Source: Candidatus Nutricula glyptotermitis
Lineage (GTDB): Bacteria > Actinomycetota > Actinomycetes > Actinomycetales > Bifidobacteriaceae
DNA: 43,952 nt
Reading direction: 5' to 3'
NCBI GenBank assembly: GCA_031263495.1
Contig: JAISFQ010000119.1
Coordinates: 1-43,952, forward strand
Position numbers and translations under genes: made by a program. The notes under the pieces were generated by a model. The model worked only from the letters and a program-made list of their open reading frames with translations, did not search any database and was not told the DNA's origin. Shown here piece after piece: positions 7,512-15,066 of the stretch. Position 1 is the first letter of the stretch. The number at the start of each line of letters is the position of its first letter.

Positions 7512-7541
7512 ATTGTATCATTAAATGGAAACGTTAAACAA
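7512..7541 (-). promoter_or_regulatory. mRNA promoter of the Abi gene
   Basis: Minus strand TTGTTT (7536-7541), 18-nt spacer, TACAAT (7512-7517); the leader would be about 75 nt. Confidence 0.6.
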
Positions 7542-7559
7542 TAGCGGAAAATAGAGAAC

Positions 7560-7672
7560 AAAAAAAGAGCCCTCCCAACCTCTTACGAGGTCGGAGGACT
7601 TAAACTGAACCTCCAAAATTGCGCGTAAACCGAATCTTACGATTCTAGCCCATAGGCGTGGGGGCTACCGAT
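7560..7672 (-). ncRNA. Small structured RNA, copy 2 (abiF-RNA-like)
   Basis: Promoter CTGACA, 18 nt, TAAAAT (7679-7684) with a TG extension, then about 113 nt ending in seven U residues (7560-7566). Elements in order: UAGCCC/GGGCUA stem, GAAUC-GUAA-GAUUC hairpin, GGAGG run, terminator stem (7568-7600). The GGAGG run can pair with CCUCC of the terminator arm or, with one mismatch, with CCCCC in the first loop. It lies directly before the Abi gene, as the published abiF RNA motif does, so a cognate RNA antitoxin is the likeliest role. Confidence 0.72.
7568..7600 (-). terminator. Intrinsic terminator of ncRNA copy 2
   Basis: Same stem as at 6053-6085 with a GTAA loop, followed by TTTTTTT on the minus strand. 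Confidence 0.8.
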
Positions 7673-7752
7673 AGTACTATTTTAGCATGCTTCCGATTTG
7701 AGTGTCAGAATTTGGCTGTTTACATGAAATGCCTTAAAAGTCGGCTATCGCC

Positions 7753-8225
7753 TTGTGCCCGATGACTTGAGCATTGCTTGGATTTTTCAGTATGAAAAAT
7801 CCAAGCCTCTGCTGTGAAGTTACTTTTTGTTTAAGAGTTACTCTGCAACAGAGTGGCTTGGCAAGACGCAGCCAAGCCTAAGCGCAACTTTCAAAAGAAC
7901 GAGCGTAAGCGAAGTTGTTTTGAAAAGTTGCGCGGGTAAAAGCGTGAGCGAAGCGAACTCCGATTCGTACGTAACGAGCAGTACTCTTAACGCCACGCAG
8001 TACTTCTATTCTGAATTCCGCACCGCGAAACGAAGTGTAGCGTGATGCGGAATCTTAAAATAGAGTATGTGCCGTCAGGCGAACGCGATTTAATTGCATT
8101 GCTACGCAATAGGGTCGAATGCTCATTCGCATTCTCCTTTCAAGACCCCGCATCGGAGTGTGGGGTTCTGAGTGGGAGTTGTACTTGGTTCTGAGGTGGA
8201 GTAGTGCGGAATTCTGAGGTGAAGT
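7753..8225 (+). repeat. Hairpin-chain repeat, copy B
   Basis: Stem 1 CTTGGATTTTTCA (7777-7789) pairs with 7793-7805; stem 2 GGCTTGGC (7855-7862) with 7871-7878; stem 3 GCGCAACTTTCAAAA (7882-7896) with 7918-7933; then the CCGCA/TGCGG and CCCCGC/GTGGGG elements. It ends about 140 bp before tRNA-Gln. No gene is seen in it; ORFs here are by-products of the repeat. Confidence 0.88.
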
Positions 8226-8365
8226 ATGAGCGAATGCGAAGTTGTTTTGGAAGTTCAGGGCAAAAAAGGTGCTCAGATGGCAAAAAAATATGTTACAAAG
8301 CGGGGAGTGAAACCTCGTTTGCACTTTACTCGCAATTCGTGTAAACTTAAATATGTAAGACACAT

Positions 8366-8437
8366 TCCGCCTTGGTGTAATTGGCAGCACGAGGGTTTTT
8401 GGTACCTTTAGTCTAGGTTCGAGTCCTGGAGGCGGAG
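8366..8437 (+). tRNA. tRNA-Gln (anticodon TTG)
   Basis: Cloverleaf of 72 nt: acceptor TCCGCCT/AGGCGGA, D stem GTGT/GCAC, anticodon stem AGGGT/ACCTT with loop TTTTGGT (anticodon TTG, reads CAA), T stem CTAGG/CCTGG with loop TTCGAGT, discriminator G. CCA is not encoded. glmU starts 21 nt downstream. Confidence 0.95.
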
Positions 8438-8458
8438 CAGGCAATTTTTAGGTGATGA

Positions 8459-9904
8459 ATGAAAGATAAGTTAGCGTTCGCGATTTTGGCGGCAGGATCA
8501 GGCAGTAGGATGAAAAGCGAAAAGCCGAAGGTTTTGCAACAAATCGCGCATAAATCTATGCTCAAGCGAGTGACGGAAACGGTGCGTAGTCAAAATCCCG
8601 ACTTTTTGACCACTGTCGTCCGGTATAAGAAGGAAGACGTCGCCGCAGAAGCACTTTCTGTATGCGATTCGCAAGTAATTACAGTTCAGGACGAGATTAA
8701 TGGCACAGGCAGGGCGGCAGATTTGGCTGGACAATCGCTCATGGACGCAGGATTTAGCGATGGAACTTTCGTCGTTATTACTGCTGACACGCCACTTTTG
8801 AAGCCCGAAACACTTAGCAAACTGTTAGATATGCATACAGCGCACAACAATTCCGCGACTTTTTTAACCACAGTAGTCAAAAACCCAGCAGGTTATGGGC
8901 GCATAATCCGCAACTCAGAGGGCGAATTTGTAAAGATTGTCGAGGAATTGGACGCAAATGATGCCGAACGCACAGTGAATGAGATTAACGTTTCGGTTTA
9001 TGCGTTCGACTTCGTTGCCTTCCGCGATTTCATCAAGCAAGTGAAAAGTGACAACAAAAAGGGCGAAATATACATCACAGACGTGCTTTCCGCGATGAAT
9101 GCAGAGCGAGTTTTATACGCAAATGACGCACACACACTGTTCGCGAACCATGTGCCTGACGAAAAACGCATCAGAATTGAAGCGTTAGTCGAGCGCGATT
9201 ACGAAAGCCTAGAAGGCGCTAACGATTTCATACAACTTGCTGCTCAGGCGAAGGTTTTTAACACACGCATTTGTCACAAGCACATGTTAAATGGTGTCAG
9301 CATTCAGGACCCCGAAACTGTGTGGATTGATTCTGAGGTGCAGATTGCCGTGAACGCCGTAATTCATGCAAATACGCATTTAATTGGCGACTGTGTGATT
9401 GAAGAAGGCGCGGAAATCGGACCAAATACCGTGCTCAGAGACGTAGTCGTACATAAAAATGCCACTGTTTTGTCGAGCGACGTGACGGGTGCGGAAATCG
9501 GCGAAAATGCCACTGTCGGACCGTTTTCATACATCCGAGCAGGCACAAAAATGGGCGAAAGTTCAAAAATCGGCGCGTACACCGAGACGAAGGCGTTAAG
9601 TCTCGGTGCGAGGTCAAAAATCCCACACTTGTCATATGCAGGCGATGCGGAAATCGGCGAGGGCACGAATTTCGGCTGTGGAAGCATAATCGCGAACTAC
9701 GATGGCGTGCACAAACACAAAACTCGCGTCGGCTCAAATGCTAGAATTGGCTCGAACACAATCTTCGTTGCGCCTGTTGAAGTGGGCGATAATGTCTACA
9801 CCGGCGCAGGTTCGGTGGTGCGCGAAAATGTCCCCGACGGCGCGCTTGCGTATAGCGAAAACTCTCTCACGGTTAGGGAAGGTTGGACTGAGGAAAACAG
9901 ATAG
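8459..9904 (+). CDS. glmU: Bifunctional UDP-N-acetylglucosamine pyrophosphorylase / glucosamine-1-phosphate N-acetyltransferase
   Basis: 481 residues. GlmU acetylates glucosamine-1-phosphate and then joins it to UTP to give UDP-GlcNAc, the precursor of peptidoglycan. The N-terminal nucleotidyltransferase domain starts AILAAGSGSRMKSEKPKVL (the usual AAGxGTRM motif with GSR for GTR) and the C-terminal half is a left-handed beta helix of hexapeptide repeats with the family segment FGCGSIIANYDGVHKHKT. ATG 8459 follows AGGTG. Stop TAG is directly followed by the murI start, so the two are co-transcribed. Length and domains are those of a normal enzyme. Confidence 0.96.
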   Translation: MKDKLAFAILAAGSGSRMKSEKPKVLQQIAHKSMLKRVTETVRSQNPDFLTTVVRYKKEDVAAEALSVCDSQVITVQDEINGTGRAADLAGQSLMDAGFSDGTFVVITADTPLLKPETLSKLLDMHTAHNNSATFLTTVVKNPAGYGRIIRNSEGEFVKIVEELDANDAERTVNEINVSVYAFDFVAFRDFIKQVKSDNKKGEIYITDVLSAMNAERVLYANDAHTLFANHVPDEKRIRIEALVERDYESLEGANDFIQLAAQAKVFNTRICHKHMLNGVSIQDPETVWIDSEVQIAVNAVIHANTHLIGDCVIEEGAEIGPNTVLRDVVVHKNATVLSSDVTGAEIGENATVGPFSYIRAGTKMGESSKIGAYTETKALSLGARSKIPHLSYAGDAEIGEGTNFGCGSIIANYDGVHKHKTRVGSNARIGSNTIFVAPVEVGDNVYTGAGSVVRENVPDGALAYSENSLTVREGWTEENR

Positions 9905-10726
9905 TTGAGCAGGCAAATAAGTGACGAACGTGCAATCGGCGTATTCGATTCGGGTGCAGGCGGACTTAGTGTTTTGAACGCGATTGCCAAAGAAATGCCT
10001 GCTGAGAACATATTTTACATTGGCGACGAAAAACACACTCCATATGGCACGAAACCCATATCTGACGTCCGAAAATATTCGCTCGATATTATGGATTCCC
10101 TACTTGTGCGCGACATTAAGGCAATCGTAATTGCATGCAACACCGCTTCAGTCGCTGTTTATTATGACGCACTCGAACGATACGAAACGGAGCGCGGCAT
10201 AAAAGTGTTCGAAGTCATAAAACCGACAGTTCAGAAGGCAATTTTGGAAACGCGCAACGGCAAAATCGGCGTAATCGGCACAGACACTACGATTTCCTCA
10301 GGCGTTTATGCGGACGCACTTACAAATACGCCGCGAATTGAAGTTTTTCAGCAAAAATGCCCTGAATTCGTGCGATTAGTCGAAGAAGGCAAAACCGAAG
10401 GCGCAGAAACTGAACAAATTGCCACGAAATACTTATCTGACCTCGGCGAATCAGGAATCGACACTTTAATACTAGGTTGCACTCATTACCCAATGCTTTC
10501 AGCCGTAATCGGCCGCACAATCAACTTGCATAACGCAAATTCGCCAGTAAAACTCATTTCAAGCGCGGATGCAGTCGCCGATAAACTTAAAGTTTACCTG
10601 CAAAACGCCAACAAGCAGAACTTAAGCACTTCACGCGGTAAGTATGACATAACATCAACTGAACCATCCGCACGTTTTGACGGGTTGGTGCAGAAGTTTT
10701 TGGTAAAACGTGTAGTTAAAGTGTAA
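9905..10726 (+). CDS. murI: Glutamate racemase
   Basis: 273 residues. MurI converts L- to D-glutamate for peptidoglycan stem peptides. Visible signature: GVFDSGAGG (Asp15-Ser16), first catalytic Cys78 in IACNTAS, second Cys192 with His194 in GCTHYP, and the PYGTK segment. The start is TTG immediately after the glmU stop; GAGG lies about 12 nt upstream, so translation may depend on coupling. The last codons (ending VKRVVKV) are part of a 40-bp tandem repeat that continues past the stop. Confidence 0.96.
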   Translation: MSRQISDERAIGVFDSGAGGLSVLNAIAKEMPAENIFYIGDEKHTPYGTKPISDVRKYSLDIMDSLLVRDIKAIVIACNTASVAVYYDALERYETERGIKVFEVIKPTVQKAILETRNGKIGVIGTDTTISSGVYADALTNTPRIEVFQQKCPEFVRLVEEGKTEGAETEQIATKYLSDLGESGIDTLILGCTHYPMLSAVIGRTINLHNANSPVKLISSADAVADKLKVYLQNANKQNLSTSRGKYDITSTEPSARFDGLVQKFLVKRVVKV

Positions 10727-10802
10727 AGTGTGTAGTAAAACGGTAAAATGTGTAGTTAAAAGTGTAAAATGTGTAGTAAAACGGTAAAACGTGTAGTTAA
10801 AT
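10702..10802. repeat. 40-41-bp tandem repeat across the murI stop
   Basis: Two and a half units beginning GGTAAAACGTGTAGTTAAA at 10702, 10742 and 10783. The first includes the murI stop codon (GTG TAA). A related array follows the TfoX-like gene at 26642-26748 in the same relation to its stop. Confidence 0.85.
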
Positions 10803-11003
10803 GATAAGATGTCGCCTCACTTGTTGTCTCTTTTGCATGTGTTTATTCATAATGACTTGTCGTGCTTCCTTGAATGCTTTACCTGCATTCGTTCCGCTTA
10901 AATCTTGAACTTGTTTAATGGCGTCTTGGAGTTGCTTCATTTGAGCGATAGCGTTTTCCACTTCGCTCGTAATTTCTATCTTAATTCCATAGTCGTTTGG
11001 CAT
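10797..11003 (-). CDS. Small hypothetical protein, 68 aa
   Basis: 68 residues starting MPNDYGIKIEITSEV, mostly helical and heptad-like in the middle (ENAIAQMKQLQDAIKQVQ), with a basic tail. No family is recognised; the style resembles small phage or tail-measure fragments. TATACT (11010-11015) lies 6 nt before the ATG, so the mRNA would be leaderless; the -35 (TTAAGA) is weak. The last residues may run into the neighbouring repeat, so the C-terminus could be altered. Confidence 0.5.
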   Translation of the reverse strand: MPNDYGIKIEITSEVENAIAQMKQLQDAIKQVQDLSGTNAGKAFKEARQVIMNKHMQKRQQVRRHLII

Positions 11004-11015
11004 ACATTAAGTATA

Positions 11016-11405
11016 CTAAACAGTTAATTTTTTCTTAAACCACTTCTTCTTATTTACGGTTGGGCGAGGATGTAACGCACCATGCTTATAATACATTTCG
11101 CGTCCGTCTGCATATATCACAGCAGGCATTCCGTCATCTCTATGAAATCGTCCAATATCGTCATAGTAAAAAGTAGTACCGAATTCGTCTGTTTCTTTCC
11201 ACACTTCGCACGGTTTGTTGTTAAACATAGTACTATAATCTACCGTAGCAGGCAAAAACATTCCTACGCCGATATTTTCTATGCTCTCTCGCACAATGCG
11301 CTTCGCGTCCTCCAAATCGTCGCATGACGTTTCAGGCACTGCATTACCAAACGACTGCAACTTACCTGCAATATACAACCCTGTAACTTCTCCTAAACTA
11401 AGCAT
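11016..11405 (-). CDS. Hypothetical protein with an HRDDGMPAVIY repeat motif
   Basis: 129 residues from ATG 11405, chosen because GGAGG lies 9 nt upstream and a strong promoter precedes it; a GTG six codons upstream is possible. The C-terminal part GRFHRDDGMPAVIYADGRE plus YYKHGALH resembles the HRxxGPA repeats found in phage and bacterial proteins of unknown role. No catalytic motif is seen. It lies in a cluster of orphan small genes that may be phage-derived. Confidence 0.6.
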   Translation of the reverse strand: MLSLGEVTGLYIAGKLQSFGNAVPETSCDDLEDAKRIVRESIENIGVGMFLPATVDYSTMFNNKPCEVWKETDEFGTTFYYDDIGRFHRDDGMPAVIYADGREMYYKHGALHPRPTVNKKKWFKKKLTV

Positions 11406-11428
11406 ATTCCTCATCCTCCACACCTACA

Positions 11429-11457
11429 ATTCTACTCTCTTCAAACTTCCATGTCAA
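11429..11457 (-). promoter_or_regulatory. Promoter of the 129-aa hypothetical gene
   Basis: TTGACA (11452-11457), 17-nt spacer, TAGAAT (11429-11434) on the minus strand. Confidence 0.7.
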
Positions 11458-11622
11458 GTACTTTTGCCATTTTCGTCCAAATGTTACAATTGTTACAAAA
11501 TATTCTGTCCTTATTCCAGTTTTTCGGAATATGGAGTGGTTGCATTCTGCAAAACACCTATTCACAAGCACATATTTATCTTTTAACCAACTTATATTTT
11601 ACTGTTTAGTACAATTATATAC

Positions 11623-11757
11623 ATGGATGCAATGCAGATTAAACGACCAAAGGCTGTCAGCAAAGAACAAGACCTTTGGATGAAAGACATGGCTAAGGCA
11701 GTCAGTGAACTTCAAAGAAGCATGGAGCAAGTGAAAGGATTTATAAATGCCAGTTGA
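11623..11757 (+). CDS. Small hypothetical protein, 44 aa
   Basis: 44 residues, beginning MDAMQIKRPKAVSKEQ, highly helical (SELQRSMEQVKGF). TACAAT (11610-11615) ends 7 nt before the ATG, again fitting a leaderless mRNA. The next ORF overlaps its end behind an AAAGGA site, so the two look like a mini-operon. Reminiscent of small phage structural genes; function unknown. Confidence 0.45.
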   Translation: MDAMQIKRPKAVSKEQDLWMKDMAKAVSELQRSMEQVKGFINAS

Positions 11758-11899
11758 CCCAGATTTACAGGCAGCAGAAGCGGCTGCGGAAGCCATACCG
11801 ATTTGGAAACCTGAAACGGGCAGTATGCTAGGGGATTACCTCCGTGTACCTTGGGAACACTTAACCGCCCCTTTTGTTAAACTTCTTATTCTTGCGTGA
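11747..11899 (+). CDS. Small hypothetical protein, 50 aa
   Basis: 50 residues from ATG 11747, preceded by AAAGGA at 7 nt and overlapping the previous ORF by 11 nt. It contains AAEAIPIWKPETGSMLGDYL, a style seen at the start of longer phage single-strand-binding or DUF proteins, so it may be a truncated gene. It overlaps the convergent gene at 11836-12225 by 64 bp. Confidence 0.4.
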   Translation: MPVDPDLQAAEAAAEAIPIWKPETGSMLGDYLRVPWEHLTAPFVKLLILA

Positions 11900-12225
11900 C
11901 TGCAGCTTACCCTAAACCACGTAAAAGAAATCTTACGCCAAATATGCCATACTGTGATTGCAACTAATACAAATATCGCAAAGTAAACACCTGCCATCTG
12001 CATATTCTCACTCAATAGCGCGTTGTGGCATTCGTCCAACATCCAACATGAAAGGAGTGTGTTTATTGCGAGCGCACCTCCTTCAAATACAAGCGATAAA
12101 AGAGCGCTCGCCATCTTATTGCGTGCCCTCTTTATTGCAGCCTCTCGCTCCTCAGGAGTCATATTGCGGTCTCTTTCCGCAAGTGTCCTATACTTTTTCT
12201 TACCTGCTATTTGTTCCTTACTCAT
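11836..12225 (-). CDS. Small membrane protein, hypothetical
   Basis: 129 residues. A charged N-terminal region (TLAERDRNMTPEEREAAIKR) is followed by two hydrophobic segments, about 39-60 and 78-96, then a basic tail. A consensus promoter precedes it (12242-12270) and GAGGT lies 5 nt before the ATG. No family recognised. The cysteine- and arginine-rich tail may be read-through of a decayed 3' end, as it overlaps the convergent ORF. Confidence 0.55.
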   Translation of the reverse strand: MSKEQIAGKKKYRTLAERDRNMTPEEREAAIKRARNKMASALLSLVFEGGALAINTLLSCWMLDECHNALLSENMQMAGVYFAIFVLVAITVWHIWRKISFTWFRVSCSHARIRSLTKGAVKCSQGTRR

Positions 12226-12241
12226 TCTCTACCTCTTTTTA

Positions 12242-12270
12242 ATTATACAGGAGGCTAAATCTCATGTCAA
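12242..12270 (-). promoter_or_regulatory. Consensus promoter of the small membrane protein gene
   Basis: TTGACA (12265-12270), 17-nt spacer, TATAAT (12242-12247) on the minus strand. Confidence 0.8.
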
Positions 12271-12284
12271 GTGCGTGTTAAGAT

Positions 12285-12484
12285 TGGTAGCGTCTCAATT
12301 TCTGTGTATTTTAAAGATAAACTCTTACTTAATGTTTCACAAGCACTCCCACTCAGAATTCCGTAAAGGAAAACGCGATTGAGCGTTTGACCCCCTGCGA
12401 CCCAGTGAGCGATAGCGAACTCCTACCAACAGTTATTAACTCTTCGTTATTAACTATTAACTCCCTTTCCTTACTCATTACTCA
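12285..12484. repeat. IS-end-like sequence and repeat fragments
   Basis: TAGCGTCTCAATTT followed by TGTGTATTTTA (about 12286-12312) recurs at 29011-29037 and resembles terminal sequences of IS256-type elements; no transposase is nearby. Next come a repeat fragment (GGAAAACGCGATTGAGCG near 12367) and a short heptad array that touches the dgk stop codon. Confidence 0.5.
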
Positions 12485-13525
12485 TTAACCGAACTGCTGA
12501 AATGCCTTCGGGTGCAACAAAACTGGCACTGCACGTGACGCCATGGTGACGAGTAATGGCAGTTGACCTGCGGTTTCGCCATCGGAAATGGAAGTCGGGA
12601 CATTGCCTGAGCGCGACTCCAAAATCACGCGGTTGGTTTTATATTCGCCGATGTGTGCGTGCGGTAAATGATTGCCAGATCGCGCCTTCATAAACGCGAC
12701 AACTGCGGAAGGTGCAGATAATTTGTCCGCATAAACCACGCGAAAATAGCCATCGGTAATGTCAGCGTCAGGCGCAATTTTCACGCCACCGCCATAATAT
12801 TGCGAGTTCGCGACGCAGACGAAAGTGGTATCGCCTTCGATGACGTAATCTAGTTCCTTGCCAGCAGTTTCATCGGTTTCAGCGTTCCAAATCTTGTTTA
12901 ACGGCTCGTGAACAGGCACTCCTTTGAACGAAACGCGCATGTCATACGTATACATCCGCGCGATATGCGAGAATGTGTGGTAACGGTATGCGAAAAAGTT
13001 GCCTTTTACTGCGGATTCGTTGGTTGCAATCGCAATATCTGCGTCCAAACCAGTCGCCAATATGCTCGCAAAATACTTGTCGACCGCGCCAGTCGGCTGT
13101 TGTTTATCATCAATCGACTGCAAATGACCTGCATCTACGCGCAAAACTGCCTGCTCACGCAATCCAGCGATGATTCCGTTCACGACTTTCGCGATGTCGT
13201 TCGTGGGAATGTGCAGTGAGCGAACAAAATCATTGCCCGAGCCACTAGGCACGATTCCGAGCGGGACATCGGTATTCACGACTGCATTGAAGCCCAAATG
13301 CACGAGTCCATCGCCGCCAACGACTATTAGTGCCGCCAATTCACCAGATTCCACTGCGTTTTTTGCGTTTTGACTTGCCAATTCATACGTATCGTCTGAT
13401 AAATGCACGATTTTATATTCGGGAGCCTTTTCGCCGAGTTTCAGGATGACTTCCTCCGAATCCCTAGCCTTTTTCTTAGTTCCCGCAGTTGGATTGACTA
13501 TTAACCCAATCTTCTTCTTGCTCAT
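12485..13525 (-). CDS. Diacylglycerol kinase family lipid kinase
   Basis: 346 residues. Members of this family (DagK/YegS/BmrU type) phosphorylate diacylglycerol or related lipids with ATP at the membrane face. Motifs: IVNPTAG at residue 9, the nucleotide-binding GGDG (70-73; the following Thr of GGDGT is Leu here) and PSGSGNDF (93-100). Its ATG overlaps the stop of the gene before it (ATGA), so it is translationally coupled with it. With the alpha/beta hydrolase two genes upstream it could recycle monoacyl- and diacylglycerol. The exact lipid is unproven. Confidence 0.88.
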   Translation of the reverse strand: MSKKKIGLIVNPTAGTKKKARDSEEVILKLGEKAPEYKIVHLSDDTYELASQNAKNAVESGELAALIVVGGDGLVHLGFNAVVNTDVPLGIVPSGSGNDFVRSLHIPTNDIAKVVNGIIAGLREQAVLRVDAGHLQSIDDKQQPTGAVDKYFASILATGLDADIAIATNESAVKGNFFAYRYHTFSHIARMYTYDMRVSFKGVPVHEPLNKIWNAETDETAGKELDYVIEGDTTFVCVANSQYYGGGVKIAPDADITDGYFRVVYADKLSAPSAVVAFMKARSGNHLPHAHIGEYKTNRVILESRSGNVPTSISDGETAGQLPLLVTMASRAVPVLLHPKAFQQFG

Positions 13526-13887
13526 TTTGCTCCTTTCGCCAAATTCGCTTCATAATATTCTACCACGTCCATATCTGCCCATTCTTGTTGCCGTTTTTCG
13601 CGCTTTTGTTGCACTTTTTCCCTATGCCGTTCTTTATCATACTTTACCCATTCGCGTTGTTCAAGCAACTCATCAACTGACTTTAACATGCCAGGTTTTT
13701 CGTCACGCCAATCGTCATTCAGGTTCATAGAAGCGACTGCGTGCGATTTAGTTTCGGCAACTTTCGCGTCCAATTCCTCGCGTTTTTCACTAAATGCCTT
13801 GTATCTTTGAACTGCATATCGCCACGAAATCACATTGCCTATGACAAATATCGCCACCAACACAATCCACAAAACCGTCCAAAACAT
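13522..13887 (-). CDS. Small single-pass membrane protein, hypothetical
   Basis: 121 residues: an N-terminal membrane segment (about 2-24, FWTVLWIVLVAIFVIGNVI) followed by a charged helical cytoplasmic or coiled-coil region rich in E, K and R. No family recognised. It lies between the hydrolase (9-nt gap) and the lipid kinase (4-bp overlap), so it probably belongs to the same lipid-related unit, perhaps as a membrane tether. Confidence 0.7.
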   Translation of the reverse strand: MFWTVLWIVLVAIFVIGNVISWRYAVQRYKAFSEKREELDAKVAETKSHAVASMNLNDDWRDEKPGMLKSVDELLEQREWVKYDKERHREKVQQKREKRQQEWADMDVVEYYEANLAKGAK

Positions 13888-13896
13888 TTTCGCCCC

Positions 13897-14925
13897 TTAC
13901 GCCTTCTTACCTGCCTTACTTTTTCTGCCACCACCAACTGCATTAACATCACTAACTGCATTAACTTTGCTAACCGCGCCGACTTCGCTAGTCGCACCAC
14001 TTTCGCCTATCTCGCGAATCTGCTCAACAACCCAATCGACGATCACTTTCGACGGTCCAGCATACTGTTTTCCCTGCAAAACTTCGTGCGCCAATTCAGG
14101 ATACAGCACAGATTTTACACTACTATTGCCATTTTTGCGAAGTTGCACGTCCAAATCGCGCACAGATTGCCCAAAATTGCCTACGGGGTCTTCCGCGCCT
14201 GAAAGCAACAAAAACCTGTTGTCCTCGCTAATCGAACTCGCCCACTTGGGGTTCGTCGCCCTTTCGATGCTTTCAAACATGTCCGCGTAACTTTGCAGAG
14301 TAAATGGGTCGCCGACTTTGAGTTTTATGTTCCTGATTTGGTAAAGTAGAGTTTTCAAGTCCCAAAACTCCGGAAACTTCGAATCTTTATGCTCTTTTTT
14401 GCGCAAAAATGGCGAAAATGCCAAGTTCTGCATGACTTTTGACTTATATCTCTTGCCCTTAACCAGCGCTATGACCTTGCAAATCTTTGCCACAGTGACT
14501 GTAAATGGCATGTGATTCATAGTGGACACCAAAATGCAACCGTCGACACCTTCGTAGCGCGAGATTAATAACCTACAAAGCGCAGTTCCGAGCGAGTTTC
14601 CGAGTATAAAAACTGGCACATCAGGATACTTTTCCATCATCGTCAACTGCAACTTTTTAGCATCGCGCACCATGTTCAAAATGCCATTCTTGCCAAAATC
14701 GCCCTTAACCTGCGTCGACTTACCGTGACCAGCCAAATCAATCGCGCCGACTGCAATTCCCTGCTCAGTAGCCATTTCCGCGAATGACCCGAATCTGCCC
14801 GAATACTCCGACATTCCGTGCAAAATAAGCAACACGCCCCTCGTCTCGCCTTTCGGCTCCCAAATGCGCGTGTAAATCTCGCCGATTCCGCAACTGGCAG
14901 GCACGTAGTATTTTATCTTTCCCAT
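13897..14925 (-). CDS. Alpha/beta hydrolase, monoacylglycerol-lipase-like (serine aminopeptidase S33 family)
   Basis: 342 residues from ATG 14925. Catalytic features: oxyanion HG at 36-37, nucleophile Ser111 in GNSLG, an acid in GAEDPVGN and the His of LAHEVLQ. This pattern fits monoacylglycerol lipase/lysophospholipase L2-like enzymes. The C-terminus is a low-complexity AVSxVNAV tail followed by a lysine-rich end, unusual for the family. A TATACT box (14934-14939) lies 8 nt before the start. It is the first gene of the operon with the membrane protein and lipid kinase. Confidence 0.83.
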   Translation of the reverse strand: MGKIKYYVPASCGIGEIYTRIWEPKGETRGVLLILHGMSEYSGRFGSFAEMATEQGIAVGAIDLAGHGKSTQVKGDFGKNGILNMVRDAKKLQLTMMEKYPDVPVFILGNSLGTALCRLLISRYEGVDGCILVSTMNHMPFTVTVAKICKVIALVKGKRYKSKVMQNLAFSPFLRKKEHKDSKFPEFWDLKTLLYQIRNIKLKVGDPFTLQSYADMFESIERATNPKWASSISEDNRFLLLSGAEDPVGNFGQSVRDLDVQLRKNGNSSVKSVLYPELAHEVLQGKQYAGPSKVIVDWVVEQIREIGESGATSEVGAVSKVNAVSDVNAVGGGRKSKAGKKA

Positions 14926-15066
14926 AGAGTTAAAGTATAGCATAAAAAAGTTGACAGTTAATAATTGCCGGGTTAAGTGTCGGAATTTGTCTGCACCGCC
15001 AATGCTCACTCGCATTTTAAGGTTTTTTTCAGGAAAGTGTGTTATACTTATTAGTTGGAGGTTATA

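Larger units (their letters stand above)
7501..7696. repeat. Direct repeat, copy 2 (ncRNA/promoter cassette)
   Basis: Partner of 5986-6190. The differences are scattered substitutions and one 1-nt gap; the terminator stem is unchanged. Confidence 0.9.

Noticed and set aside
8055-8444. 129-codon minus-strand ORF over tRNA-Gln
   Set aside because: It is antisense to the tRNA and the repeat, with no initiation signal.
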